DNA of 10,678 nt from Pelobacter sp. UBA5610. Its GTDB lineage: Bacteria > Desulfobacterota > Desulfuromonadia > Desulfuromonadales > Syntrophotaleaceae. The notes beneath the pieces were generated by a model. That model searched no databases. It saw nothing but the letters and a program-made list of their open reading frames with translations, and was not told where the DNA came from. Position numbers and translations under genes: made by a program. The stretch is taken from NCBI GenBank assembly GCA_002424645.1, contig DIKU01000043.1:1-10678 (forward strand), written 5' to 3'. Within the stretch, counting starts at the first letter, position 1. Every line of letters begins with the position of its first letter. Positions 1 through 6,947 of the stretch are shown one piece after another.

Positions 1-1001
1 CCGTCAAGTTCACAAATCACGGCCGGATTACCGTGCATGCCCGATGTTTGACGGACGACCCGCAAGCTATGATCATCGCGATCGATATCAGCGATACCGG
101 CAAGGGAATCGATCCAGTCGAGCAGGACAAGCTGTTCGGTGCTTTTGAACAAACCAGCAGCGGCCGCGCCTCCGGCGAGGGCACAGGGCTGGGATTGTCC
201 ATCAGCCGTGCCTACGCCAATAAGATGGGTGGTGAACTGTCCTTGATCGAAAGCGCAGTCGACGCTGGCAGCCGATTCCGGTTCACTTTCAGCACCACGG
301 CATGTGACAGCGATGCCTTGCTGAGACCTCTCACCCCCGATCCCGGCAAAGTGGTGGCCATCGATCCGACATGCCCGCCGGTGCGGGTCCTGATCGTCGA
401 AGATGACACCAACAGCCGCAACATGCTCTATCAAACCCTGTGTGGCGCAGGCTTTGTGGCGGAAGCCGTCGACTGCGGGGAAAAAGCTCTGAAGCGGTTC
501 GAAGAACTGCGCCCCGACGTGGTCCTGATGGATATCCACATGCCCGGCATCGATGGCTATGAAACCACCCATCGACTGCGCTTGCTGCCCGGTGGCAGGC
601 AGACAAAAGTCATCATCGTCACCGCCAGTGGTTTCAACACCAACGACCTTGCGGAAAAAGTCACCGCCGCCGGAGCCGATGGCTACGTCGCCAAGCCCTT
701 CAAAATCGCCGAACTGTACAACAAGCTCAAGGACCTTTGCGGGATCCGCTATCTTTACGCCCCGAGCGAGGGCAGCAAAGCATCGGTCGCACATATCGAT
801 ACCGATCCGGCCATGTTGCGTCAACTGCCCGACTCACTTCTGACAGCCCTCAAACAGGCGGTGGAACAAGGCGATATGATGTTGTTTGCGGAATTGATGA
901 ATGAAGCAGACGAAATCAACAGCGCCCTGCGGGAATATCTGACCACGCTGGCCAATCGTTACGAATACGAAAAACTTCTTACCCTGCTGGAACCGGCTTA
1001 G
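1..1001 (+). CDS. Hybrid histidine kinase, 3' part (HATPase, receiver, helical tail)
   Basis: The gene is cut by the left window edge. The frame is open from base 3, and the first residues (VKFTNHG) are already inside the N box of a HATPase_c domain, so the dimerisation and sensor domains lie outside. Counting the visible residues from base 3, the ATP-binding boxes are DTGKGI (31-36) and GEGTGLGLSI (about 58-67). A complete receiver domain follows at about 127-248, with acidic pair E133/D134, phosphoacceptor D177 in LMDIHMPG, T207 and K231. A helical tail of about 70 residues ends the protein. It sits where an Hpt domain might be expected but shows no Hpt-like histidine motif. By family knowledge the kinase autophosphorylates and passes phosphate to its own receiver or onward. 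The HD-GYP regulator starts 36 bases downstream on the same strand, so the two are probably one operon and a signalling pair. The pairing is inference. The input signal cannot be read from this window. Confidence 0.93.
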   Translation, partial: VKFTNHGRITVHARCLTDDPQAMIIAIDISDTGKGIDPVEQDKLFGAFEQTSSGRASGEGTGLGLSISRAYANKMGGELSLIESAVDAGSRFRFTFSTTACDSDALLRPLTPDPGKVVAIDPTCPPVRVLIVEDDTNSRNMLYQTLCGAGFVAEAVDCGEKALKRFEELRPDVVLMDIHMPGIDGYETTHRLRLLPGGRQTKVIIVTASGFNTNDLAEKVTAAGADGYVAKPFKIAELYNKLKDLCGIRYLYAPSEGSKASVAHIDTDPAMLRQLPDSLLTALKQAVEQGDMMLFAELMNEADEINSALREYLTTLANRYEYEKLLTLLEPA

Positions 1002-1037
1002 CCAACCCGGATTCAGGAAAAACTCGCGAGGAAAAGC

Positions 1038-2159
1038 ATGAGCTCTCCCCACATCATGATCGTTGACGATACCCCGGAGAACCTGCACCTTCTTAGCAGT
1101 CTGCTGCGCAAAGCGGATTACCAGATAAGCGCCTTTCCTCAGGGCACGCTGGCACTGCGCGCCGCAAGCCAAAGGCCCCCCGACCTGATTCTGCTGGATA
1201 TTACCATGCCGGGCATGAACGGCTACGAGGTCTGCGCTCAGCTGAAAGCGGACAGTACCCTGCGGGATATCCCCGTCATTTTCATCAGCGCCCTCGATGA
1301 CACGAGCGACAAGACCAAGGCTTTTCGGGTCGGTGGTGTCGACTACATCACCAAACCGTTTCAGGTCGAAGAAGTGCATGCCCGGGTCAACACCCACCTG
1401 CTTCTGCGTCAATCGCAGCAACGCCTGCAACAGCTCAATTGCAATCTTGAGCAGCGGGTTGCTGCTCAACTCGAGGAAATCAATCGCTCACAGCGAGCAA
1501 TGATCTTTGCCCTGGCCAAACTTTCCCACATGCGCGACGACCACACCGGTCTGCATCTCGAACGCGTACAGGGGCTGTGCAGGGCCCTGGCGATTGAACT
1601 GGCCACGCATGAGGATTTTTTTCACATCGTCACGGCGGACTTCATCGACACCATCTACCACGCCAGCCCTTTGCATGACGTCGGCAAGGTCGGCATCAGC
1701 GATACGATCATGCTCAAACCGGCAAGGCTGACCACCGAGGAATTCGAAATCATGAAAACACACACCATCCTCGGAGCAAACACCCTGCAATTCGTGCATG
1801 CAAAATATCCGCATAACGAATTCATCAAGATGGGCATTGAGATCGCCAAATATCACCACGAACGCTGGGATGGCAGCGGGTATCCTTGCGGACTGGCTGG
1901 CCGGGACATCCCCCTGAGCGCCCGTATCATGGCCCTGGTCGATGTCTATGAAGCACTGCGCGCCAAACGCCCCTACAAAGTGGCCCATCCCCACCACAAA
2001 GCAAAACTGATGATCCTGGAGGACTCGGGGACCCACTTCGATCCGCAGATTGTCCAGGCCTTCTGCGCCATCGACGCGGCATTCGAGGATATCTATGACA
2101 TGAACAGCCGAGCTACGGAGGCGCTTTTCCATCCCCTTGCCCCTTGCCATTGCGGATAA
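1038..2159 (+). CDS. REC-HD-GYP response regulator (cyclic dinucleotide phosphodiesterase, RpfG type)
   Basis: The protein has 373 residues. The N-terminal receiver (about 4-122) has acidic pair D10/D11, phosphoacceptor D54 in LLDITMPG, S84 and K106. A coiled-coil linker (about 124-155) joins it to an HD-GYP domain (about 155-350). Visible HD-GYP hallmarks are HLER (173-176), LHDVGKVGI with metal ligands H213/D214, HHERWDGSGYP (273-283), D302 in VDVYEAL, RPYK (311-314) and GTHFDP (331-336). The catalytic signature is therefore complete. The family hydrolyses c-di-GMP to pGpG or GMP, and some members prefer 3',3'-cGAMP, so the substrate cannot be told from motifs. The ATG has GAGGA at 1027-1031, seven bases after the core. 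Phosphorylation by the upstream hybrid kinase probably controls the hydrolase; this is inference from operon layout. No DNA-binding domain is present, so output should be enzymatic or by protein contact. It converges on the oxidoreductase gene to its right. Confidence 0.95.
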   Translation: MSSPHIMIVDDTPENLHLLSSLLRKADYQISAFPQGTLALRAASQRPPDLILLDITMPGMNGYEVCAQLKADSTLRDIPVIFISALDDTSDKTKAFRVGGVDYITKPFQVEEVHARVNTHLLLRQSQQRLQQLNCNLEQRVAAQLEEINRSQRAMIFALAKLSHMRDDHTGLHLERVQGLCRALAIELATHEDFFHIVTADFIDTIYHASPLHDVGKVGISDTIMLKPARLTTEEFEIMKTHTILGANTLQFVHAKYPHNEFIKMGIEIAKYHHERWDGSGYPCGLAGRDIPLSARIMALVDVYEALRAKRPYKVAHPHHKAKLMILEDSGTHFDPQIVQAFCAIDAAFEDIYDMNSRATEALFHPLAPCHCG

Positions 2160-2251
2160 ATCCACGCAAAGCCCTACCCTGGGCAGCCGCCCTCGGCACC
2201 TGCGACATCCTTGCCCCACACCAGGGTGACGACCTGCTGCAGCCTCACTTA

Positions 2252-3898
2252 TTACGGGGAATGCACATCCTGCAAATGGTAATAGGGGGGCTTCGTACTC
2301 AAACGCGCATCTTCGAGGGGAGACCCGACGGTAAAATGATAGAGGTCCTGATAACCGATATCCTTGAACCCACAGATGTCATGCATCGGGTCATCAAAAA
2401 AGCAACCGATCCCCGTTCCCCGCAAACCGCAGGCTTCAGCCTGCAGGTACAGAACCTGACCGATCATCCCCGCCTCCCAAAACATCTGCTTGTACCGATG
2501 CGGCGCCGCCTCCAGCGTGGCATGAAACCGCGACACCATGCCGAGGGAAAAAGCGCCATCCCCGGCGATATCCTGATTGCAACTGACCCGTTTGGCAACC
2601 ACCCTCCAATCGCCCGGTTCCAGCAGATAAAGCGGCAAAGTGTTTTCGACTCCGGACCATAAAAAATGCGGGTGAGTCCCTTGTTTTAACTCGTTGAAAT
2701 GTTGCGGATTTCGCACCAACGCATAAAGACCGGCAGGCAGATCGTCCACCTGATGGACAAACACAAACAGATGAACCTGCGACTCGCCTAAACCGACATC
2801 GAACGGCGCCTGATTGCAGCGCGGCAGGCAAGCCTGCATGCAGGCGTAAAAATGTTCACGACTCATGCGGCTGCGCCCACGGTCAAAGGCCACGGCGCTG
2901 CGCCTGCGGCGGATGAGCTGCGCTGCGGACCAGGCCGATCCGGGATAATCCACCGGAGGGAACTCTTCCCGGGAAACCGCCGGGACCTCGATGCGGCTTT
3001 TCCTGCAGGACGCGGCGACGGCATCGATAATCGGCCAGGGGTGCCGTTCGCGGCTCAAGTTTTCCGGCTGGCCCTGAAACGATACCCGATCAAAGGGATC
3101 GATCAGTCCGCCAGGCAACGCATCAAGGCAGGGCTGTCCATCACAGGGACCGACCCAGCATAACAGATCAACCTCATCTTCCTCCCCGGGTACCCAATCA
3201 GTTCGGTCTACACCGAGCATCCGACCCAGATCCCGATCACTGATTCCGTGCAGAAGATGCATACGCCATCCCATGAGGTTGGCGGCAAAACGCAGTGCCG
3301 CAAGGGCATGGCCAACATCGTGATGGCAATAACGAAAAGCCCGTTCACCGTATTTCCATGCCTCCCGCCAAAAAATGCTGCTTAACGCCACCATAAAACC
3401 GGGCGTACCAAAATGATTGTGCCAGGCATCAGCAACACAGGAGGGGAGTTCCGCGCGCAGCTCCAGAGCATGTAAAAAAGGACTGTAATGATAAACGCCT
3501 GCGCCATGACCTTCCCCGCCAGGCAAAATCCAGTAGGATTCCGTCGGGTGCAAATTGCCGCTGGAAGGGTTCATACGCAACGACCAGGTCGAGCCGGGGA
3601 TTACCTTCCAGGCCGACAGTCCCATCGACAGCGCGATCATGCCGGCGATGTTCTCCAAGCTAAACGGTCGCAAGGGCAAGATTCCAGGTAAATACAATGC
3701 GTCATGGGGGCCGTCCGGGTCGGTTGCGGACAACGGAAGACGCTTCAGGGGACAGCCTTTGAAAAAACGAAAAGGGTCGGGTTGATTGGCCCAATCCATA
3801 TACCCCAGAGACCTTGCCGGCTGATGAAAATGGTGTTTGGTCTGCGCATGATAATGCAGCACCTGCTCTACGCGGGTTTTCATCTTGGCGTCAGACAT
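2252..3898 (-). CDS. SagB/ThcOx-like flavin oxidoreductase with two nitroreductase domains
   Basis: The protein has 548 residues, about twice a single nitroreductase domain. The N-terminal half (about 75-255) carries the SagB-type segment RMNPSSGNLHPTESY (109-122) and a long helix around GHALAALRFAANLMGW (196-211). The C-terminal half (about 325-530) starts with RRRSAVAFD, the nitroreductase RRS.R.F-like opening, and ends with a helix and loop around GQVLYLQAEACGLRGTGIG (480-498). SagB and ThcOx proteins are FMN enzymes that oxidise azolines to azoles in thiazole/oxazole-modified peptides. Many bacterial relatives stand alone and have no known substrate. No cyclodehydratase, YcaO protein or precursor peptide is visible nearby, so an azole role is not supported here. 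There is no signal peptide, so it is probably cytoplasmic. The ATG is preceded by AAAGGAG with a 7-base spacer. The coding frame ends in tandem TAA TAA. It probably has its own promoter, since a terminator lies between it and the upstream lipoprotein gene. Confidence 0.9.
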   Translation of the reverse strand: MSDAKMKTRVEQVLHYHAQTKHHFHQPARSLGYMDWANQPDPFRFFKGCPLKRLPLSATDPDGPHDALYLPGILPLRPFSLENIAGMIALSMGLSAWKVIPGSTWSLRMNPSSGNLHPTESYWILPGGEGHGAGVYHYSPFLHALELRAELPSCVADAWHNHFGTPGFMVALSSIFWREAWKYGERAFRYCHHDVGHALAALRFAANLMGWRMHLLHGISDRDLGRMLGVDRTDWVPGEEDEVDLLCWVGPCDGQPCLDALPGGLIDPFDRVSFQGQPENLSRERHPWPIIDAVAASCRKSRIEVPAVSREEFPPVDYPGSAWSAAQLIRRRRSAVAFDRGRSRMSREHFYACMQACLPRCNQAPFDVGLGESQVHLFVFVHQVDDLPAGLYALVRNPQHFNELKQGTHPHFLWSGVENTLPLYLLEPGDWRVVAKRVSCNQDIAGDGAFSLGMVSRFHATLEAAPHRYKQMFWEAGMIGQVLYLQAEACGLRGTGIGCFFDDPMHDICGFKDIGYQDLYHFTVGSPLEDARLSTKPPYYHLQDVHSP

Positions 3899-3963
3899 CT
3901 ATCTGCTCCTTTGCGGGCCGGACAACTGACGGTATCTCTGCTCGGTGGAAAACCGGCATAAGG

Positions 3964-3990
3964 AAAAAGGCAGCTTAAAGCTGCCTTTTT
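3964..3990 (-). terminator. Bidirectional rho-independent terminator
   Basis: GGCAGC (3969-3974) and GCTGCC (3980-3985) form a perfect stem around TTAAA. The stem is flanked by AAAAA on one side and TTTTT on the other, so either strand gives a GC stem followed by a U run. It lies 30 bases past the stop of the mini-lipoprotein gene and should end that minus-strand transcript before the oxidoreductase gene. Confidence 0.85.
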
Positions 3991-4019
3991 CGTTGTACCG
4001 AAATTGCCTGAATTCAGAA

Positions 4020-4166
4020 TCAGGCGTCCGAAGGCATGTTGAACTCGTAGCCGCAGGCCGGACATTTTACCTTGCCATCTTCATGCACCGTACCACCCAT
4101 GGAGGCACAACCGGCCAGCAGTAATACAACAAGAAACATCCCCGACAAGATTTTTATTTGTTTCAT
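4020..4166 (-). CDS. Mini-lipoprotein of 48 residues with a single CPxCG knuckle
   Basis: This short gene is supported by three independent signs. First, the start has AAGGGAGA seven bases upstream. Second, the protein begins with a lipoprotein signal peptide: K2 and K5, a hydrophobic run (about 6-17), then the lipobox LAGC with C20 as the lipidated residue. Third, a TATAAT box lies upstream and a strong terminator downstream. The mature part is only 29 residues. It ends in KCPACGYEFNMPSDA, where C35 and C38 form half of a rubredoxin-knuckle-like or zinc-ribbon motif. Ala follows the lipidated Cys, so outer-membrane sorting is expected under the E. coli rule. I do not recognise the family. 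With two cysteines, metal binding would need a second copy or a partner, or the pair could be redox active; both are inference. It forms a single-gene transcription unit. Confidence 0.8.
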   Translation of the reverse strand: MKQIKILSGMFLVVLLLAGCASMGGTVHEDGKVKCPACGYEFNMPSDA

Positions 4167-4171
4167 GGTTC

Positions 4172-4221
4172 TATCTCCCTTCTTCGGAGTGTGGAGATAC
4201 CCGTTCGCCCCAAAGGCAAAC
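4172..4221 (-). promoter_or_regulatory. Structured 5' leader: two hairpins, the second covering the Shine-Dalgarno
   Basis: In the minus-strand transcript, GUUUGCC pairs with GGCGAAC (plus positions 4215-4221 and 4203-4209; 7 pairs including one G-U; 5-base loop). Three bases later UAUCUCC pairs perfectly with GGAGAUA (4193-4199 and 4172-4178; 14-base loop). The 3' arm of the second hairpin is the ribosome binding site of the mini-lipoprotein, so folding would hide it. The layout resembles a thermosensor or a translational switch. It matches no riboswitch class I know. The pairings are seen; regulation is inference. Confidence 0.5.
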
Positions 4222-4245
4222 CATCGCAGGATCTATACTTCTTAT

Positions 4246-4251
4246 ATTATA
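4246..4251 (-). promoter_or_regulatory. Probable -10 box (TATAAT) of the mini-lipoprotein gene
   Basis: A perfect TATAAT reads on the minus strand about 80 bases before the ATG at 4166, in an AT-rich stretch. No good TTGACA lies 16-18 bases upstream, so the -35 is weak or an activator is needed. The predicted start of transcription would give a leader of about 70 bases that includes both hairpins. Confidence 0.5.
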
Positions 4252-4339
4252 CGCTAAAATGGGTTTTGTCTTCCGAATCGGGTACTCTTTTGGCTCCATC
4301 TTTTCCATGGCTGAGGCCTGAGGGGATATGTCACTGTAA

Positions 4340-6589
4340 CTAGCCTGGAAACCGAACCCGAAACAGTGTGCCGCAGCTTCGATCCAGCTCCAGCGTACCA
4401 TTGAGTTGATCAACCAATGCCGTCACCAGTTGCAAACCCAGGGTACTTGCCTGGCGATAATCGATATCCGCAGGAAAACCTATCCCGTCATCGGCCACAG
4501 AAAGTTCCATCTCAGAGTCGCAACCTTTGATTGAAATAGTTATTTTCCCTATTCTGTCATCGACAAAGGCATGCTTATAAGCATTTGACAACAGTTCCGT
4601 TATCAGCAGACCGCAGGGAATAATCTTTTCGATATGAAGCTCAATATCCTCAATCTCCAGACAGCACGCTATCTCCTGATCGGAGCAATGAAAGATCTGG
4701 CATAACTGTTCCACCAGACTTGCCACATAAGCCTTGACGCTGACCTCAGACAAATTTTTCGACTGATACAGTTGCTCATGAGCCAGAGCCATGGAACATA
4801 TTCGGTTTTGGCTTTCCAGAAAGCAGGCCTGAAGTACCGGATCGCTAAATTTCTGCGCCTGCAGGTAGAGCAAGCTCGACACAACCTGCAGGTTGTTCTT
4901 GACCCGATGGTGAATCTCCCGGAGCAAAACTTCCTTTTCGCCCAGAGACGTTTTGAGTTGCTCTTCAGCCCGTTTACGCTCGGAGATGTCAAGAAAGCAG
5001 GCAACCCCTGTGGGCTGCCCCTTGCTTTCCATCACCCCTGCCGATACCAGCACACATCGCTCCTCGCCGCTCTTGGTGACATACCTGGCCTCATACTGGC
5101 CAGGCACAGGCTCACCTGCCAGACGGGCCAGACCCCGGGTTCGAATCAAGTCCTTGAAATCCTCCTGGGCCCAGTCCCAGAATTTCATCCGGCACAACTC
5201 GTCGACGCTGTACCCGAACAACCGCTCTGTGGCGGGATTGGCATAGGTGATCGATTCCCCCTGGTAGATACAGATCGCCGTCGGCGAGGTTTCCGCCAGA
5301 ACCCGGAATTTTTCCTCGCTCTCCCGCAGGGCCTGTTCCGCCATGAGCTGATCGGTGATGTTCTCCTGATAACTTTCAAATTCACTGGTCCGGCCGTCCT
5401 CATCCAGAATCCGCCGCGAATGGACCCGGCAAGTAACGACACTGCCGTCCTTGCAGCGCAAGGGGTTGTTGAAGACATACCATGTGTCACCGGCGAGGAT
5501 TTCCTCCACCAGGGGAGCCCGCTCTGACGGCTTGGGAAACAGCACATCCTGAATGTTGGAGAGATTGATGGTTTCCTTTAGTTCCTGCGCCGAGTCGTAT
5601 TTAAGGATAGAGGCCAGAGCCGGATTCACGCTGAGCAACTTGCCATCCTTGGTGGAGCGGGTGATTCCAAAGGGGGCATGCTCGATGATGGAGCGATATT
5701 TGTGCTCCGACTCCCGCAACGCTTCTTCCGCCGCCTTACGCTCACTGATGTCGGTAGCAAAGGCACAATTGTATTCCTTGCCGTCAAACACCACGTAATT
5801 TGCACGGATCTCCACCGGATAGGTACGGCCATCTTTGCTGCGATGCCGGGCTTCAAAAGTCATAGCCCTCTTCTCTTTCAATTGCTGCCAGAACCGGGAA
5901 AACACCTCTTCAGGGAAGGTGGGATCGATCTCCGGCACCGACATCCCGACAAGCTCCTCCCGGGAATAACCCAGAGTCTGGCAAGCCGCATCGTTCACAT
6001 AGAAGAAGCGAGCATCCTCCGTCATCCAGAAAGCCTGATCGATGGTTTTATCGATAGCGAACTGGGTAAAACGCAGCGTTTCATCTTTGTGTTTGCGCTC
6101 ACTGATATCCTCGACAAAACCTTCCAGTTCAACCGATACGCCATCCGCCCCGGGCACGGCGCGAATATGGAAGATGCCATCGATGAAGCTGCCATCCTTG
6201 CACCGGAATCGCTCCTCGCAAATCAGCCAGTCACGATGAGTCAACACCCTGTCAAGAATCTCTCGCCGATGGCAGGGATCCACATAAAGCGCTTCGGCAA
6301 TGCTTGTCTGATTCACCATTTCCACCAGTTCCCGGGGCGAGGCGTACTTGAGCATGCGCGCCACGGCCGGATTCACGCTCAGTAACTTCCCCTCTAAGGT
6401 GGAGCGAAAGATACCGACCGGGGCATTGTCGTAAATGCTTTTATAGCGCTGTTCCGAGTTTTGCAATGCCTCTTCTGTCTTCCAGTCACTTTCTCTCATT
6501 TCACTGGCGGCATAGCCGTGATCCCGGAGTATCTGTTGCAATACGTGCGGATCGTGCCCCGATCCTTCTAGAACCAGAACGGTTTTCAT
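4340..6589 (-). CDS. Soluble four-PAS sensor histidine kinase, HisKA_2 type
   Basis: From the ATG at 6589 the protein has 749 residues and no membrane segment, so it should sense in the cytoplasm. Residues 1-30 resemble the first strand and helix of a receiver domain but stop there. Four PAS/PAC units follow at about 42-165, 172-287, 293-417 and 424-539, each closing with a DISERK-like or NITDQ segment. The first and third are clearly similar (RST..GKLLSVNPA.A..LKY in both). The transmitter is HisKA_2: REIHHRVKNNLQVV (558-570) with phosphoacceptor probably H561. The HATPase part has N669 in ELLSNAYKHAF, DDGIGF (700-705) and a G2-like STLGLQLV. This family often acts through stand-alone receivers. 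No response regulator is adjacent on this strand, so it is an orphan. Ligand or cofactor binding by the PAS units cannot be judged. An in-frame ATG at 6631 would add 14 residues but lacks the strong ribosome binding site. Confidence 0.93.
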   Translation of the reverse strand: MKTVLVLEGSGHDPHVLQQILRDHGYAASEMRESDWKTEEALQNSEQRYKSIYDNAPVGIFRSTLEGKLLSVNPAVARMLKYASPRELVEMVNQTSIAEALYVDPCHRREILDRVLTHRDWLICEERFRCKDGSFIDGIFHIRAVPGADGVSVELEGFVEDISERKHKDETLRFTQFAIDKTIDQAFWMTEDARFFYVNDAACQTLGYSREELVGMSVPEIDPTFPEEVFSRFWQQLKEKRAMTFEARHRSKDGRTYPVEIRANYVVFDGKEYNCAFATDISERKAAEEALRESEHKYRSIIEHAPFGITRSTKDGKLLSVNPALASILKYDSAQELKETINLSNIQDVLFPKPSERAPLVEEILAGDTWYVFNNPLRCKDGSVVTCRVHSRRILDEDGRTSEFESYQENITDQLMAEQALRESEEKFRVLAETSPTAICIYQGESITYANPATERLFGYSVDELCRMKFWDWAQEDFKDLIRTRGLARLAGEPVPGQYEARYVTKSGEERCVLVSAGVMESKGQPTGVACFLDISERKRAEEQLKTSLGEKEVLLREIHHRVKNNLQVVSSLLYLQAQKFSDPVLQACFLESQNRICSMALAHEQLYQSKNLSEVSVKAYVASLVEQLCQIFHCSDQEIACCLEIEDIELHIEKIIPCGLLITELLSNAYKHAFVDDRIGKITISIKGCDSEMELSVADDGIGFPADIDYRQASTLGLQLVTALVDQLNGTLELDRSCGTLFRVRFPG

Positions 6590-6594
6590 GACGT

Positions 6595-6604
6595 CCCTCC
6601 TCCC
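6595..6604 (-). promoter_or_regulatory. Strong ribosome binding site deciding the kinase start
   Basis: GGGAGGAGGG reads on the minus strand and ends 5 bases before the ATG at 6589. It fixes the start at MKTVLVLEG rather than at the longer in-frame ATG 42 bases upstream. Confidence 0.8.
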
Positions 6605-6864
6605 ATGACCGCGCGGAACCCTTATCAGCAAACCTGGCAGTACCCATTCAAAAAATACATGGTCAGCCTGACAGCGCGGCCCTACAAATCTTTATTGAAT
6701 TCCAGTTAAGTCAAATCCCTTAAAATGGAGATAGTTTACATGCTGAACCGTATTTTTCGGGCACAGAGGATAATATTTATAAGGTTCAGGTCCTTTTCGA
6801 ACAAAAAGGGCCGCCCGCGGCAAAAAACGACGCTTCCCCTTCCCCGCAAAAACAGTCAAAATCC

Positions 6865-6894
6865 TTGGATTTATAGAGTTATCAGTTGTGTTAT
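6865..6894 (+). promoter_or_regulatory. Candidate promoter of the dehydratase gene
   Basis: TTGGAT (6865-6870) and TGTTAT (6889-6894) are 18 bases apart, each matching the sigma-70 consensus at four positions. The site lies 54 bases before the ATG at 6948 in an AT-rich stretch. It is the best candidate found but is weak. Confidence 0.3.
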
Positions 6895-6947
6895 TCTATC
6901 ATTAAATATCAAACAGTGTGCAAAGCTGGAGATAAAAGGAGCGGACT

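Larger units (their letters stand above)
6590..6947. other. AT-rich divergent intergenic region between the kinase and dehydratase genes
   Basis: No convincing gene lies here. A plus-strand open frame from 6725 runs into the dehydratase gene in another frame, has no family features and is probably chance. Minus-strand TTGACT at about 6706-6711 could be a -35 for the kinase gene, but no good -10 follows. CCTTTT (6792-6797) and AAAAGG (6804-6809) form a small hairpin, followed directly by a GC-rich GCCG/CGGC hairpin (about 6810-6821). On the minus strand the latter is followed by CCCTTTTT, like a weak attenuator. Neither is strong. Confidence 0.5.

Noticed and set aside
834..1469. Long open frame on the minus strand opposite the kinase and HD-GYP genes
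   Set aside because: The plus strand here encodes unmistakable REC, kinase and HD-GYP motifs; the antisense frame has no recognisable domain and is a by-product of GC-rich codon use.
2163..2190. ACGCAAAGCC followed by a GC-rich stretch, resembling the core of a GEMM-I riboswitch
   Set aside because: The partner elements (GGCAAACC upstream, tetraloop receptor and closing stem) are missing, and the site lies after the HD-GYP stop between convergent genes, where no leader is expected.
1488..2219. A 243-codon minus-strand open frame opposite the HD-GYP domain
   Set aside because: It mirrors the HD-GYP coding frame, has no family features and no convincing ribosome binding site.
2176..2227. Inverted repeat ACCCTGG / CCAGGGT between the convergent genes
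   Set aside because: Seven pairs with a loop of almost 40 bases and no U run is too weak to call a terminator.
2144..2662. Plus-strand open frame of 172 codons over the end of the oxidoreductase gene
   Set aside because: It overlaps the C-terminal nitroreductase domain coded on the other strand and shows no domain of its own.
4203..4221. GGCAAACC-like string upstream of the mini-lipoprotein as part of a c-di-GMP or cGAMP riboswitch
   Set aside because: It reads on the strand opposite to the leader and lacks the ACGCAAAGCC core; it is better explained as the first leader hairpin.
4772..5527. A 251-codon plus-strand open frame inside the PAS kinase gene
   Set aside because: It is antisense to PAS4 and the HisKA_2 region, with no motif of its own.
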